A DNA stretch of 22,175 nucleotides from an uncultured Methanobrevibacter sp. (lineage in GTDB: Archaea > Methanobacteriota > Methanobacteria > Methanobacteriales > Methanobacteriaceae). This document shows positions 1 through 7,919 of the stretch, one piece after another. The stretch is from positions 1 through 22,175 of the forward strand of contig CAJOMK010000012.1 of the NCBI GenBank assembly GCA_905235495.1, in the 5' to 3' direction. The position numbers were made by a program, and so were the translations under genes. How positions within the stretch are numbered: position 1 is the first letter of the stretch; every line of letters starts with the position of its first letter. The notes under the pieces are model-generated. The model saw only the letters and a list, made by a program, of their open reading frames with translations, did not search any database and was not told the origin of the DNA.

Positions 1-260
1 ATTTGATTTAATTTTAAAAATTCTATCTAATTCTATTTTTATTTTATTTAATTAATATTTTTAACTAATAATAATTAACTAAAATAATTAATTAATAAAA
101 TTAATCTAATAATAATTAACTGATAATAAAAAAGTTATTTTAAAATTGAAAAAAATGAAATTAAAACTAAAATTTTAAAAAAGATAATAAATAAATTAAT
201 ATAATAGACAATTATTGTTATAGATAAAAAATAAGAATAACAATAAAAACTATTTTTATT
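1..260. other. AT-rich region upstream of tRNA-Arg, no gene seen
   Basis: This stretch is almost wholly A and T and has no coding frame of useful length. A 16-bp direct repeat (ctaataataattaact) occurs at 65-80 and 106-121, which in such biased DNA may be chance. A weak TATA-like tract (TTAATATAAT) lies near 195-205 and would put a start site around 225-230, about 35 nt before the mature tRNA. That is plausible as the tRNA promoter but not distinctive. Confidence 0.5.
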
Positions 261-336
<76 letters not shown>

Positions 337-342
337 TTTTTT
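337..342 (+). terminator. oligo-T terminator of the tRNA
   Basis: Six T residues follow the discriminator base directly. Archaeal RNA polymerase can stop at short T runs without a hairpin. The convergent small gene on the other strand ends six bases further on. Confidence 0.4.
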
Positions 343-347
343 AAAAA

Positions 348-524
348 CTAAGATTCTTCTTCTATTGATTCTAAAATCAATTGACCTTCATTGAAAAATA
401 TGATATCCAATCCTTTTTCTTCACATGCCACTAAGATGTCTTCCAAATTTTCATACTTGGCAAGTACAGTGGCATCATAAGTGGTCTTATCGATTTTAAT
501 CAATTGATAACCTACTACTTCCAT
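348..524 (-). CDS. small conserved-looking protein, 58 aa, function unknown
   Basis: A 58-codon frame runs from ATG at 524 to TAG at 348-350. An in-frame stop at 537-539 limits it upstream. GTGAT, a partial match to the archaeal GGAGGTGAT site, sits a few bases before the ATG. The protein starts MEVVGYQLIKIDKTTYDA and ends with an acidic LESIEEES tail. It has mixed hydrophobic and charged residues, one cysteine, no signal peptide and no membrane segment. Its balanced composition differs from the K/N/I/F-rich translations of random AT DNA here, so it is probably real. It follows the winged-helix gene on the same strand by 71 bp and converges on the tRNA gene. I do not recognise the family. An accessory protein or the small partner of the neighbouring regulator are guesses only. 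Confidence 0.6.
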   Translation of the reverse strand: MEVVGYQLIKIDKTTYDATVLAKYENLEDILVACEEKGLDIIFFNEGQLILESIEEES

Positions 525-595
525 CCAATCACAACCCTAAACAAGTGATAACTTAAAATTTGTAATAATTTTCAATGAGATTAGTATTAATTATT

Positions 596-826
596 TTAGA
601 AATTCAAAAATTCAACAATATATTTCCCTTTTTCTGTTATATCATATAGTCTACCTATATGGAAGTCTGGATTTAACAGATAAATTAGCTCTTTTTCTCT
701 CAATTGCCTTAGACATTTACTGACTGAACTAATATGAATACCAGTCAAAACAGATATTTGAGATGGCCTTAATGGATCCTCATGAAATGATTTGAGCACT
801 TTCTGCCTATTCTTGGATTGATTCAT
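596..826 (-). CDS. small winged-helix DNA-binding regulator
   Basis: This 76-residue protein is almost entirely one winged helix-turn-helix domain of the MarR/ArsR-like kind. A first helix around residues 5-15 is followed by the helix-turn-helix (PSQISVLTGIHISSVSKCLRQL, about 21-42) and a wing with the recurrent archaeal ending GRLYDITEKGKYIVEFL (about 58-74). No ligand or dimerisation domain is present, so it probably acts as a simple dimeric repressor. It starts 43 bp after the helicase stop on the same strand and is likely in the same transcript. An 11-codon frame (ATG at 858) ends in TGA overlapping this ATG (ATGA), which suggests translational coupling. No strong binding site precedes the start. 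Its target is not shown; autoregulation of the defence-like operon is an inference. Confidence 0.8.
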   Translation of the reverse strand: MNQSKNRQKVLKSFHEDPLRPSQISVLTGIHISSVSKCLRQLREKELIYLLNPDFHIGRLYDITEKGKYIVEFLNF

Positions 827-869
827 AATTCAATTAAGATTTTAGTTTCATCATCCATAAAATCATTCT

Positions 870-3800
870 TTATGTTAGTTCTATTAAACCATTGTTATCT
901 TTGAGAACTCCTTTATTGAGATTTTCATCAATGATTTGATTAAATATCTTATTTATTTTATCACGGATTTTTTTAAATCCTAAATGTTTTGAAGCTGATT
1001 TGATTAAGCTTTCTCTATTTGATGAAAATTCCATTTTTAAAGTGTAAATAACTGCTTTTTCTATTTCTTGCTTAGAAATACGATCAATATTTGGTTTTTC
1101 ACGTTTTCTGACTTTCATACTATCAAAATTAAAATCGGCAGTATAGTAAAAATTACCAAAGTGGTCTACAGATGAAACAAACCTTAATTCATTATTGACA
1201 GTGTTTTTGAATTTTTTAGTAGCTTTTGAGCCTGTAACTCTTTTTAAATTGTCATAAATATCATCTATATGGATAGGCTCTTCTACTTCTATCAATGCTT
1301 GGAGTACATCTACATAAGTACGTCCATATTTTAAGAAATCAGTGCAATATTTGTAATCTTCAAAATAGTTTTCTAATTCCTCATTAATGGTATCCTCATT
1401 TGATTTGATAATGGTTTCAGGTTCAAAATTTGATTCTGCTTTTTTAGCTAAATTTTTGTTATTTTTATTTATTATTGCATCTTCAATTGCATTAAGTAAT
1501 CTTGATTTAGCTTGACGTGTCTCATGGAACCAGTCAGTTGACCAGATTCTATAGAACTTCCAACCTAAACCCTCTAAAACATTTTGTCTAAGCCTATCAC
1601 GGTCTCTTGCAGATCTGGAGGAGTGATATGCTGCTCCATCACATTCTATTGCGAGTATGTACCTATTGCTGTCTTCTTTATCCACAATAGCCAAATCTAT
1701 TTTATAACCAGCACAACCCACTTGTTTTTCCACAATGTAACCTTCATCAGTTAAGAAATTATAAACTGATTCCTCAAATGGTGAATCAAAGTCTTCCCCA
1801 GTATGATAATTCTCTGGGAATTCTCCCTTTTCAGCATAATAAAGGAATGTTTTTAAAGCTTCTACGCCTCTTGGAGTATTCGGTGTTGTGTTCATTTCAG
1901 AGGATTTGAAATTACTGAATACAACACATTGCATTCTTGCTCTTGTAATCAATACGTTTAGCCTTCTTTCTCCACCTTCTCTGTTTAAAGGTCCGAAACC
2001 CATAGATAATTTACCATTTAGGTCCTTACCATAGCCAACACTTATTAATATTATATCTCTTTCGTCTCCTTGGATATTTTCAAGGTTTTTAACAAAAAAG
2101 CCATCTTTTCCAGATTCGTTGAAATATTGTTCTAATTCAGGGTGTTCTCTGAGTTTTTCTTCCAAAACATCCAAGATAGTATTGCATTGTTTAATATTGA
2201 AAGTTCCAACACCTATACTTCGTGAATTGCCATATTTCCTAACGAGATCAAAAGCGTATTCAACAAGATTTTCAGCTTCTTTAATATTGTTAGAACCTGC
2301 ACCACGATAATATTCAGTATTAGGATCATATACGAATTTTAATCCCAAATCTTCCTTATCTTTCATTGGAGATGGGAAGACATACAATTTATTATCGTAG
2401 AATTCATTGTTTGAAACGTTAATTAAGGATTCATGACGACTTCTGTAGTGCCATTTCAGCATTTTAGTTTCTGTTGTATTTTTACAAAGGTGAAGAATAC
2501 TCTCTACATCATCAGTATAATTCTCCTCTTCAGAGTCATCAATATCCACCTCTTTTTCAAAGAAGCTTGTAGGAGGTAATTGCTTGGTGTCTCCCATAAC
2601 AATATACTTTTTAGCTCTAAGTAGCGCTCCCATTGAATCCTCAATCTTTACTTGACTTGCTTCGTCAAAAATAACATAATCAAAATAAGACTCAAAAGTT
2701 GACGGTTCTAAGTATTGGGCTATAGATAAAGGACTCATCATAAAACAAGGTTTTATTGATGAGATAACGTCAAATGTTCTCGCCAAGAGCTTTCTAATAG
2801 GCATTATTTTTCTCTTTTTAGCAAATTCATGTTTTAATATGCCTAAACTTGATTGTGGACCCACATTACTTAATAAATTTGGCCTATTAATACTTAAAAT
2901 TTCTTTGACCCTGATTCTATTAGCTTTCATTACTTCATCATCTAATTGCTTAAATTTATCTATCTTTTTTTCATGCAAGTAATAATTAAAGTCATCCAAT
3001 ACATCATTAGATGAAAATATGTCTTTTAAAGCAGTTTTGGAAAAGTTGTAATAGAATATATTCCTAAATAAATCAGAATTAATCATATCTAATTTAATGT
3101 ATTTAATTAAATTTTCAGTATACTCATTGGAATTTTCATCACAATATTTAATAAATAATCTATAACTATTTAAACCACCAATATTATCTAATAAGCTACT
3201 CATTAATGATTTAAAATTATCAATTTTAATAAACCTTTCATCGTCTATGTTTGAATAATCTGATTTCACATCAGGAATAAGGAATTCATTTTTAAAGTTT
3301 AATTTATGGTTTAATCTTCTATATAAATCTAAAATTTTATTTTTATCTAATTTTAGCTTATCAGTATAACTCTCTAACTTTTCAATGTCAATGTTTTCTA
3401 TTAATTCAATGGTTTTATTATTGAAAAATCCAATGCCATAATAATTGTTAAAAAGTTTCAATGTTTCTAATTTATCATTTAAATCACTTACATTAGATTT
3501 GAATGAATTCCATGAATCATTGAAATAATACTTTCCAATCTCTTCTTTATCATTAATGTGTTCCATAAGTTTTTTTAATTCTATTAACTCTTGAACTTTT
3601 GACCTTATAGATTTTAAATTAGTCGAAGCGTTGTAGGAATTTAAATTAGATATTATATTGTCTAAATCATCTGCCCAAGAAATTAAATTTTCTGATTCAA
3701 TTAAAATTTTATCATCAGTCAAATCAGAATTAGAATAAGCTAAAATTTTATTTCTTAATTTAGATAAATCATAATTAACTTCCATTATCTTGTCAAAATC

Positions 3801-6089
3801 TTCTAAAATCTGATTACTGGAAACATCAGAATCATAATAAGAATTAAATTCTTTCTTAATAACAGTATAATCCTTATTCACATCAATTAACTTTTCTAAA
3901 TCATTAATAATCACATCATCTGAAACATCATATGAATAATAAGAGTGGAATTGTTTTTTAATGTTTTTAAATTCACTATTAAAGGTTCTTTTGAATAAAG
4001 AATCTTTCTTAGTTTTGAAAATATTCAGTTTATTCTCCAAGTCAGGATTGTCTAAAGCTCTTTCCAAATTAGAACTTTCAATATAATCCTTCTTAGACTT
4101 GAAATCATTTAGTTTATTATCCAAATTAGAATCATCTAAAGCTCTTTCCAAATTAGAACTTTCAATATAATCCTTCTTAGACTTGAAATCTGAATTAATA
4201 GATTTTAAATCTTCATTTTCAACAAGTGCCAAATCAATATTTAATGAGTCAATATTGCTCATCAAGTCAGCAGTTTGTTTATCCAAACTATCTAAATCTA
4301 ATTCAAATATATCCAGATTCAAATTTTTAGATTTCTCTTGGAAAATAGATACATCATCAATCAATTGTTCAACATGATCTGCAGGCTTAATTAATTTCAA
4401 ATCTGGTTTTAGGATTTTTAGTTTAGAAATAGCAGGTTCAATATTTAAATCCCCTAACTTATCAATACCTGTTAAATCATGAATTTTTCCATCAAAATCA
4501 TCAAAATCATCTAAAGCAACAATTATATCATTTAAATCTGATTCAATATCTTTAGCATCCATAGATGAAAGATCTTTTGGGTAGGTGTCTTTCCAGAAAT
4601 TTTCACCAAGTGGCTTTATTAAATCATAATATGATTTCAAATTGTCAATAATATTGACTATTTCTCCTCTCTTTTCATCATCTAAAGATGAAACATCCCC
4701 TAATTCAAGGTCTAAAATCTCTTGATCATTTTTTTCCAAGATATCCTTGTTATTAATATAATATCCAATCAAATCAAAAGCAGTTAATCCAGTATCCTTA
4801 TAGAAAGTATGCAATGTGTTAATATACTCATTCAAATCTTCTTTTATATCATCTAAATCTTGAAAATTACTTCGATCCTTCAAATAAATACGATCCAACC
4901 CGAAAGTTTCTTTTAATTCTTTTAAGATTTCTTTTTTATTAGAATTTTTACCATGAAGCTCTAAACATCCATCACCCAAACCAAGATCATCCAATCTTGA
5001 TTTTACTACATCAAGAGCAGCTCTCTTCTCACTAACAAAAAGGATTTTCTTATTCATTGCCATAAGCTCAGCAATCAAGTTTACAATAGTCTGTGATTTT
5101 CCAGTACCTGGAGGTCCTTCCACAACTAAATTTTTCCCTTGCTTAGCTTCCTCTAAAACTGCAAGTTGAGAAGAATCCGCATCAAGAACATTATAAATAT
5201 CTGAGGAGCTTATATCATCAAAAGAAAAATCATCATCCAAATCAACATATTCAAGATCATCATCATTTAAGCCTAAAATCTTACTCACAGATGAATCATT
5301 TAAATCAGCCCAATTACAAGAGTCTAAATCTTTAAACATTACAAACTTTTTAAAGCTAAAATTGGATAAATAAATATCTTTTGATACTTTCCATCCCTCT
5401 TTATTCTGAACGGCACTTTCAATGCTTTTCAAATAATCAATTAAATCATCCACATCATCAAATTCCTCGAATTCTTCTATGTCAACTCCCGAATCTTTAA
5501 GTTTATAAATTAAAGATAAATTTGATCTAATATCGTCACCATTCCAATAGACAGTAAATGGGTCTGAAACTTTCTCTCTTTCGATATTCATTGGAACTAA
5601 AATTAGAGGTGCACTATAAACTTTATCGGAAATATCCACTTCTTTCCACTCTAAAAATCCTAAAGCTAAGAAAAAATTATTATAACCTTGCTCTTCTAAA
5701 TTTGTTTTATTTTCCCTATACAAGGATGTTAATTTTTTTCTTAATTCCTCTTCAGAATAAGTTGTTTGAAGAAATTTATCCAAATGACTAGCTTTAATTT
5801 CTGCATCAGCATCCCAAGTATTATCAACTTCAACATCCAATGTACCTTCAGAATCAATTGATACATCTTCTTCATCTTCTTCATCTTCAAGATGTTCAAT
5901 TGGATAAAATTGCATCTTTATCTCTTTAAATACAATCAAATCATATAATGATGCAATATCTTCATCATAAATCTCAATAGATTTCCTTCTTGGCCTAAAG
6001 TTTAATAAATTATTCCTTAAACTCATATCAAGAAGATTATTTCTTAATTTCTCGATTTCTTCAAAATCAAACCCATATACACTTTCCAT
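870..6089 (-). CDS. giant DUF4011 - SF1 helicase - Vsr-like nuclease - DUF3320 protein (probable antiviral defence)
   Basis: This is a 1739-residue multidomain protein. Residues about 9-320 fit the DUF4011 region. A UPF1-like superfamily 1 helicase follows. Walker A is GPPGTGKS (325-332, K331), Walker B is IFDEASQ (1140-1146), motif III is GDTKQLPP (from 1166), then WHYRSRHE (1213-1220), QGDERD (around 1342) and LNVLITRAR (1377-1385). The two halves are split by about 800 residues of charged, Asp/Lys/Asn-rich, coiled-coil-like sequence with tandem repeats. A Vsr/MTES_1575-type PD-(D/E)xK nuclease follows, with D1465 and E1482-C-D1484. A DUF3320-like segment starts near 1588. The start is supported by AAGGGGAT just upstream of the ATG. 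From memory this architecture has been reported as a single-gene anti-phage system (DUF4011-helicase-Vsr, listed as Hhe); that name should be checked. The context, a broken methyltransferase 31 bp upstream, supports defence. All key motifs and the full frame are intact. Confidence 0.9.
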   Translation of the reverse strand: MESVYGFDFEEIEKLRNNLLDMSLRNNLLNFRPRRKSIEIYDEDIASLYDLIVFKEIKMQFYPIEHLEDEEDEEDVSIDSEGTLDVEVDNTWDADAEIKASHLDKFLQTTYSEEELRKKLTSLYRENKTNLEEQGYNNFFLALGFLEWKEVDISDKVYSAPLILVPMNIEREKVSDPFTVYWNGDDIRSNLSLIYKLKDSGVDIEEFEEFDDVDDLIDYLKSIESAVQNKEGWKVSKDIYLSNFSFKKFVMFKDLDSCNWADLNDSSVSKILGLNDDDLEYVDLDDDFSFDDISSSDIYNVLDADSSQLAVLEEAKQGKNLVVEGPPGTGKSQTIVNLIAELMAMNKKILFVSEKRAALDVVKSRLDDLGLGDGCLELHGKNSNKKEILKELKETFGLDRIYLKDRSNFQDLDDIKEDLNEYINTLHTFYKDTGLTAFDLIGYYINNKDILEKNDQEILDLELGDVSSLDDEKRGEIVNIIDNLKSYYDLIKPLGENFWKDTYPKDLSSMDAKDIESDLNDIIVALDDFDDFDGKIHDLTGIDKLGDLNIEPAISKLKILKPDLKLIKPADHVEQLIDDVSIFQEKSKNLNLDIFELDLDSLDKQTADLMSNIDSLNIDLALVENEDLKSINSDFKSKKDYIESSNLERALDDSNLDNKLNDFKSKKDYIESSNLERALDNPDLENKLNIFKTKKDSLFKRTFNSEFKNIKKQFHSYYSYDVSDDVIINDLEKLIDVNKDYTVIKKEFNSYYDSDVSSNQILEDFDKIMEVNYDLSKLRNKILAYSNSDLTDDKILIESENLISWADDLDNIISNLNSYNASTNLKSIRSKVQELIELKKLMEHINDKEEIGKYYFNDSWNSFKSNVSDLNDKLETLKLFNNYYGIGFFNNKTIELIENIDIEKLESYTDKLKLDKNKILDLYRRLNHKLNFKNEFLIPDVKSDYSNIDDERFIKIDNFKSLMSSLLDNIGGLNSYRLFIKYCDENSNEYTENLIKYIKLDMINSDLFRNIFYYNFSKTALKDIFSSNDVLDDFNYYLHEKKIDKFKQLDDEVMKANRIRVKEILSINRPNLLSNVGPQSSLGILKHEFAKKRKIMPIRKLLARTFDVISSIKPCFMMSPLSIAQYLEPSTFESYFDYVIFDEASQVKIEDSMGALLRAKKYIVMGDTKQLPPTSFFEKEVDIDDSEEENYTDDVESILHLCKNTTETKMLKWHYRSRHESLINVSNNEFYDNKLYVFPSPMKDKEDLGLKFVYDPNTEYYRGAGSNNIKEAENLVEYAFDLVRKYGNSRSIGVGTFNIKQCNTILDVLEEKLREHPELEQYFNESGKDGFFVKNLENIQGDERDIILISVGYGKDLNGKLSMGFGPLNREGGERRLNVLITRARMQCVVFSNFKSSEMNTTPNTPRGVEALKTFLYYAEKGEFPENYHTGEDFDSPFEESVYNFLTDEGYIVEKQVGCAGYKIDLAIVDKEDSNRYILAIECDGAAYHSSRSARDRDRLRQNVLEGLGWKFYRIWSTDWFHETRQAKSRLLNAIEDAIINKNNKNLAKKAESNFEPETIIKSNEDTINEELENYFEDYKYCTDFLKYGRTYVDVLQALIEVEEPIHIDDIYDNLKRVTGSKATKKFKNTVNNELRFVSSVDHFGNFYYTADFNFDSMKVRKREKPNIDRISKQEIEKAVIYTLKMEFSSNRESLIKSASKHLGFKKIRDKINKIFNQIIDENLNKGVLKDNNGLIELT
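3657..3962 (-). repeat. three degenerate 34-residue repeats inside the helicase insertion
   Basis: Residues 710-743, 744-777 and 778-811 align without gaps at a period of exactly 34. Shared positions include the start IKKxF / LRNKI, a Y-rich S-Y-x-S-D-V/L-S/T core and an acidic helix ending in D-L/Y. A partial fourth copy (IISNLNSYN) follows. The first two copies are clearly similar and the third is more distant. The pattern suggests a solenoid or segmented coiled coil that grew by duplication. Confidence 0.65.
4023..4190 (-). repeat. 84-bp (28-residue) tandem duplication in the helicase gene
   Basis: Segment 4107-4190 repeats at 4023-4106 with 77 of 84 bases identical by hand count. The 56-bp parts 4135-4190 and 4051-4106 are identical. 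In the protein this gives two copies (residues 634-661 and 662-689) of DFKSKKDYIESSNLERALD plus a D/N-rich linker. A third, decayed copy starts at IFKTKKD (about 690). The near-perfect DNA identity indicates a recent, in-frame duplication or gene conversion. Confidence 0.85.
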
Positions 6090-6120
6090 TTTTATCCCCT
6101 TATTAAATGATAAATATAAA

Positions 6121-6550
6121 CTAATCTAAACTATTTTCAATGATTTCAATCTCTTCATCAGTCAAATTATATAATTCATAAACAAGCTGATTTATCTGTT
6201 TATCCATATAATTTGCTTCTCTAATAACCTTATCTCTTGAGGAGTTTTTTTATCAATCAAGCACCTTTTCAATTCTAACATTTTATCCGCTAACTCAATA
6301 AATGGTTTTTGTTCTTCCAAAGATATTTCTGGGATTGGTAATTTGCTTATACCAATAGAAAAATATTCATAACTATTATTTCCAGTTTTTTTTTTTTACC
6401 AATAGATCTATATCTAAATGTTAAAACTTTTGAATTTAACAAAGTTAATAGGTCTAAATTCGCATCAAAACGATTGCATAACTCCCTTATTTCTTCTTTA
6501 CTTTTTTCAAATGCTTCTTTATCAAACACTTCATTTAGCATATTAGACAA
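6121..6550 (-). pseudogene. C-terminal remnant of a DNA methyltransferase / restriction specificity protein
   Basis: With two frame corrections this reads as about 140 residues typical of the end of an N6-adenine methylase or type IIG/type I specificity protein. It contains LNSKVLTFRYRSIGKK, then GISKLPIPEISLEEQKPFIE, a coiled-coil helix and the hallmark ending INQLVYELYNLTDEEIEIIE, stopping at 6121-6123. The first shift is in a run of 12 A (6386-6397 as T on the plus strand), the second in a run of 7 A (6245-6251). An in-frame TAG lies just upstream of the TTG at 6550, so the catalytic N-terminal part is missing. The stop is 31 bp before the helicase ATG. It is a relic of a restriction-modification system that once preceded or accompanied the helicase, and it is now probably only leader RNA. 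Homopolymer read errors could explain the shifts but not the missing N-terminus. Confidence 0.75.
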
Positions 6551-6819
6551 CCTGAACTTCTAATTAAGAAATAGTTTGTTCCTTTTACTTATTAAACTAT
6601 ATACTTTATTTTAAAAAATTTATTAAATAAAGTAATATCATTATTAATAAATTTTGTAATATATTCTTTTTCTCTAAAAAATTTTAAAAAATTAAAAATA
6701 TATACTCCCTATACCCCCCTGTACCTTTTTCTGGGGGTGGAGGTGTGCTGTGTATGAAGTGTTCCATTAACAATTTTATTCTGTTTAACATTAGAAGTTG
6801 TTATTATAACAAAAAGTGG
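6551..6819. other. intergenic region with one GC-rich island
   Basis: These 269 bases lack a convincing gene. A TATA-like AAAGTATATAGTTT lies on the minus strand at about 6593-6606, placed to drive the methylase remnant and helicase. A GC-rich island at 6705-6765, sharply unlike the surrounding AT DNA, contains ACCCCC at 6713-6718 and GGGGGT at 6733-6738, which can pair. It also contains a perfect GGAGGTG (6739-6745) eight bases before an ATG (6754). That ATG opens only a 35-codon frame that runs antisense into the next gene, so I do not call it. Confidence 0.45.
6593..6606 (-). promoter_or_regulatory. possible TATA box for the methylase remnant / helicase transcript
   Basis: AAAGTATATAGTTT reads on the minus strand about 45-55 bp before the remnant's possible TTG/ATG starts, so transcription could begin near 6570-6575 and run through the helicase. 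TATA-like words are frequent in this AT-rich DNA, so the call rests mostly on spacing. Confidence 0.35.
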
Positions 6820-7077
6820 CTACATCTCATAGCCACATTCTTTACAACATGTCAAATATAATCTTTTCCAACTGTTCATAGTTTGCATATCCCCTTGAAT
6901 ATCCCCTTCATTTGCCTCCATCTCCCACACTTCAATTCTCTTACCAAAAATGTCTGGATCAAACCTGACTACTGGTGGCCTTACTGCACATTCACCTAAA
7001 TATGTTTGAGTGTAAAGCTTATGAACACGCTCATTATGTTCCTCCTTAGTCAGATTCCACCAGTGGCTAAAAGTCAA
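6820..7077 (-). CDS. small Cys-ended protein of unknown function, start disturbed
   Basis: The frame from TTG at 7077 gives 85 residues ending TCCKECGYEM, with W/H-rich FSHWWNLTKEEHNERVHKLY near the front. The CCxxC suggests metal binding but a full ligand set is not visible. Coding-like sequence continues upstream of the TTG in the same frame (DAVVSLFKQRNTGYGTIILT) until a TGA at about 7134-7136. The well-placed TATA box (7174-7185) and the A-A-A-G-G-G site at about 7139-7144 lead instead to ATGs in another frame (7138, and 7133 with 7130). The true gene therefore probably began MIYDAVV... and lost its start frame through a small deletion in an AT dinucleotide run. It may be a recent pseudogene or be translated from the TTG. 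I do not recognise the family. Confidence 0.5.
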   Translation of the reverse strand: MTFSHWWNLTKEEHNERVHKLYTQTYLGECAVRPPVVRFDPDIFGKRIEVWEMEANEGDIQGDMQTMNSWKRLYLTCCKECGYEM

Positions 7078-7173
7078 GATAATAGTGCCATACCCTGTAT
7101 TACGCTGCTTAAATAAACTAACAACAGCATCATATCATCCCTTTGATATTTCTTATAATTTTAATTGTACTGG

Positions 7174-7185
7174 TTTTATATAAAT
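7174..7185 (-). promoter_or_regulatory. TATA box (box A) for the 6820-7077 gene
   Basis: ATTTATATAAAA on the minus strand is a near-ideal archaeal box A. A start site about 25 bases on, near 7153, gives a short leader that includes AAAGGG before the ATG cluster at 7128-7138. Confidence 0.6.
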
Positions 7186-7220
7186 ATTCCCTTTCTAAAT
7201 ATTCCATTTATATTTACAAA

Positions 7221-7919
7221 TTATTGTTCTTCATTCAATAATTGCTTGATTTCTCTCCAATTAGGACAGAAACTATCCATCAGTGCCTTGAATCTTGGAC
7301 CATGATTGAATTCAATCAAGTGGCACAATTCATGAATCAGAACGTATTCTGTGCAGATTGGTGGTTTTTTAGCCAATTTTAAGTTTAAGGTAACCCTTTT
7401 ATCCTTTCTGCAGTTACCCCAATTTTTCATGTTTCTGATTTTAATTTCCTTTGGCTCTTTTCCTACAAAATATGTGCATTTGTGTAAAAAGTAGTCTAAA
7501 TTCCTATTCATTTCATCTCGGTAAAGCTCAAACAAGATCTTTTCCCTTTGCTTAATGGTGGATCTCTTTGGAACAGGAAGATAAATAATATGCCCTTTGC
7601 TGTCATAAAATGCCTTTTTTGCATTATCATTATCGATTAACTGAAGTGTGTATGGCTCTCCCCAGATATAATGAGTTTCCCCATCTTTGTATTTCACTTT
7701 AGGTTTAGGTGGTTTTTCAAGCATCTTTGCTCTAGTTTCTCTAATCCAATCTATTCTTGACAATACAAAATCATTTATGGCTTCATCTGATAATCTCATA
7801 GGAGAAGAAACCTTAACAGTACCATCCGGCTTGATTCGAAGGTATAAATTCTTTATATTCTTCCTCTCTAAAATTATAGAGATTCCTTCAATTTCAATTT
7901 CTTCTATTTTTACTACCAT
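7221..7919 (-). CDS. YgjP/DUF45-type zinc metallopeptidase
   Basis: This is a predicted SprT/YgjP-like metal-dependent hydrolase of 232 residues from ATG 7919. The zinc site HELCH (H196-E197...H200) is followed by NHGPRF with a third ligand at H206. Before it stands the family signature WGNCRKDKRVTLNLKLAKKP, and the end is CPNWREIKQLL. The N-terminal half is beta-rich with RxxxRxxxLRIKPDG-like spacing typical of DUF45. The frame stays open to a GTG at 7976, but AGTGGT just before the ATG at 7919 favours the shorter start; ATG 7931 is the alternative. The start region is a 49-bp near-tandem copy of sequence just upstream. Members are often found beside type I restriction systems, which fits the neighbouring methylase remnant; that link is family knowledge. 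The substrate is unknown. Confidence 0.88.
   Translation of the reverse strand: MVVKIEEIEIEGISIILERKNIKNLYLRIKPDGTVKVSSPMRLSDEAINDFVLSRIDWIRETRAKMLEKPPKPKVKYKDGETHYIWGEPYTLQLIDNDNAKKAFYDSKGHIIYLPVPKRSTIKQREKILFELYRDEMNRNLDYFLHKCTYFVGKEPKEIKIRNMKNWGNCRKDKRVTLNLKLAKKPPICTEYVLIHELCHLIEFNHGPRFKALMDSFCPNWREIKQLLNEEQ

Noticed and set aside
65..121. 16-bp direct repeat upstream of the tRNA
   Set aside because: Consists only of A, T and two C; chance repeats of this kind are expected in DNA this biased.
6754..6861. 35-codon plus-strand frame behind a perfect GGAGGTG
   Set aside because: Too short, W/C/F-rich like random AT translation, and antisense to the 6820-7077 gene; kept only as part of the GC-island observation.
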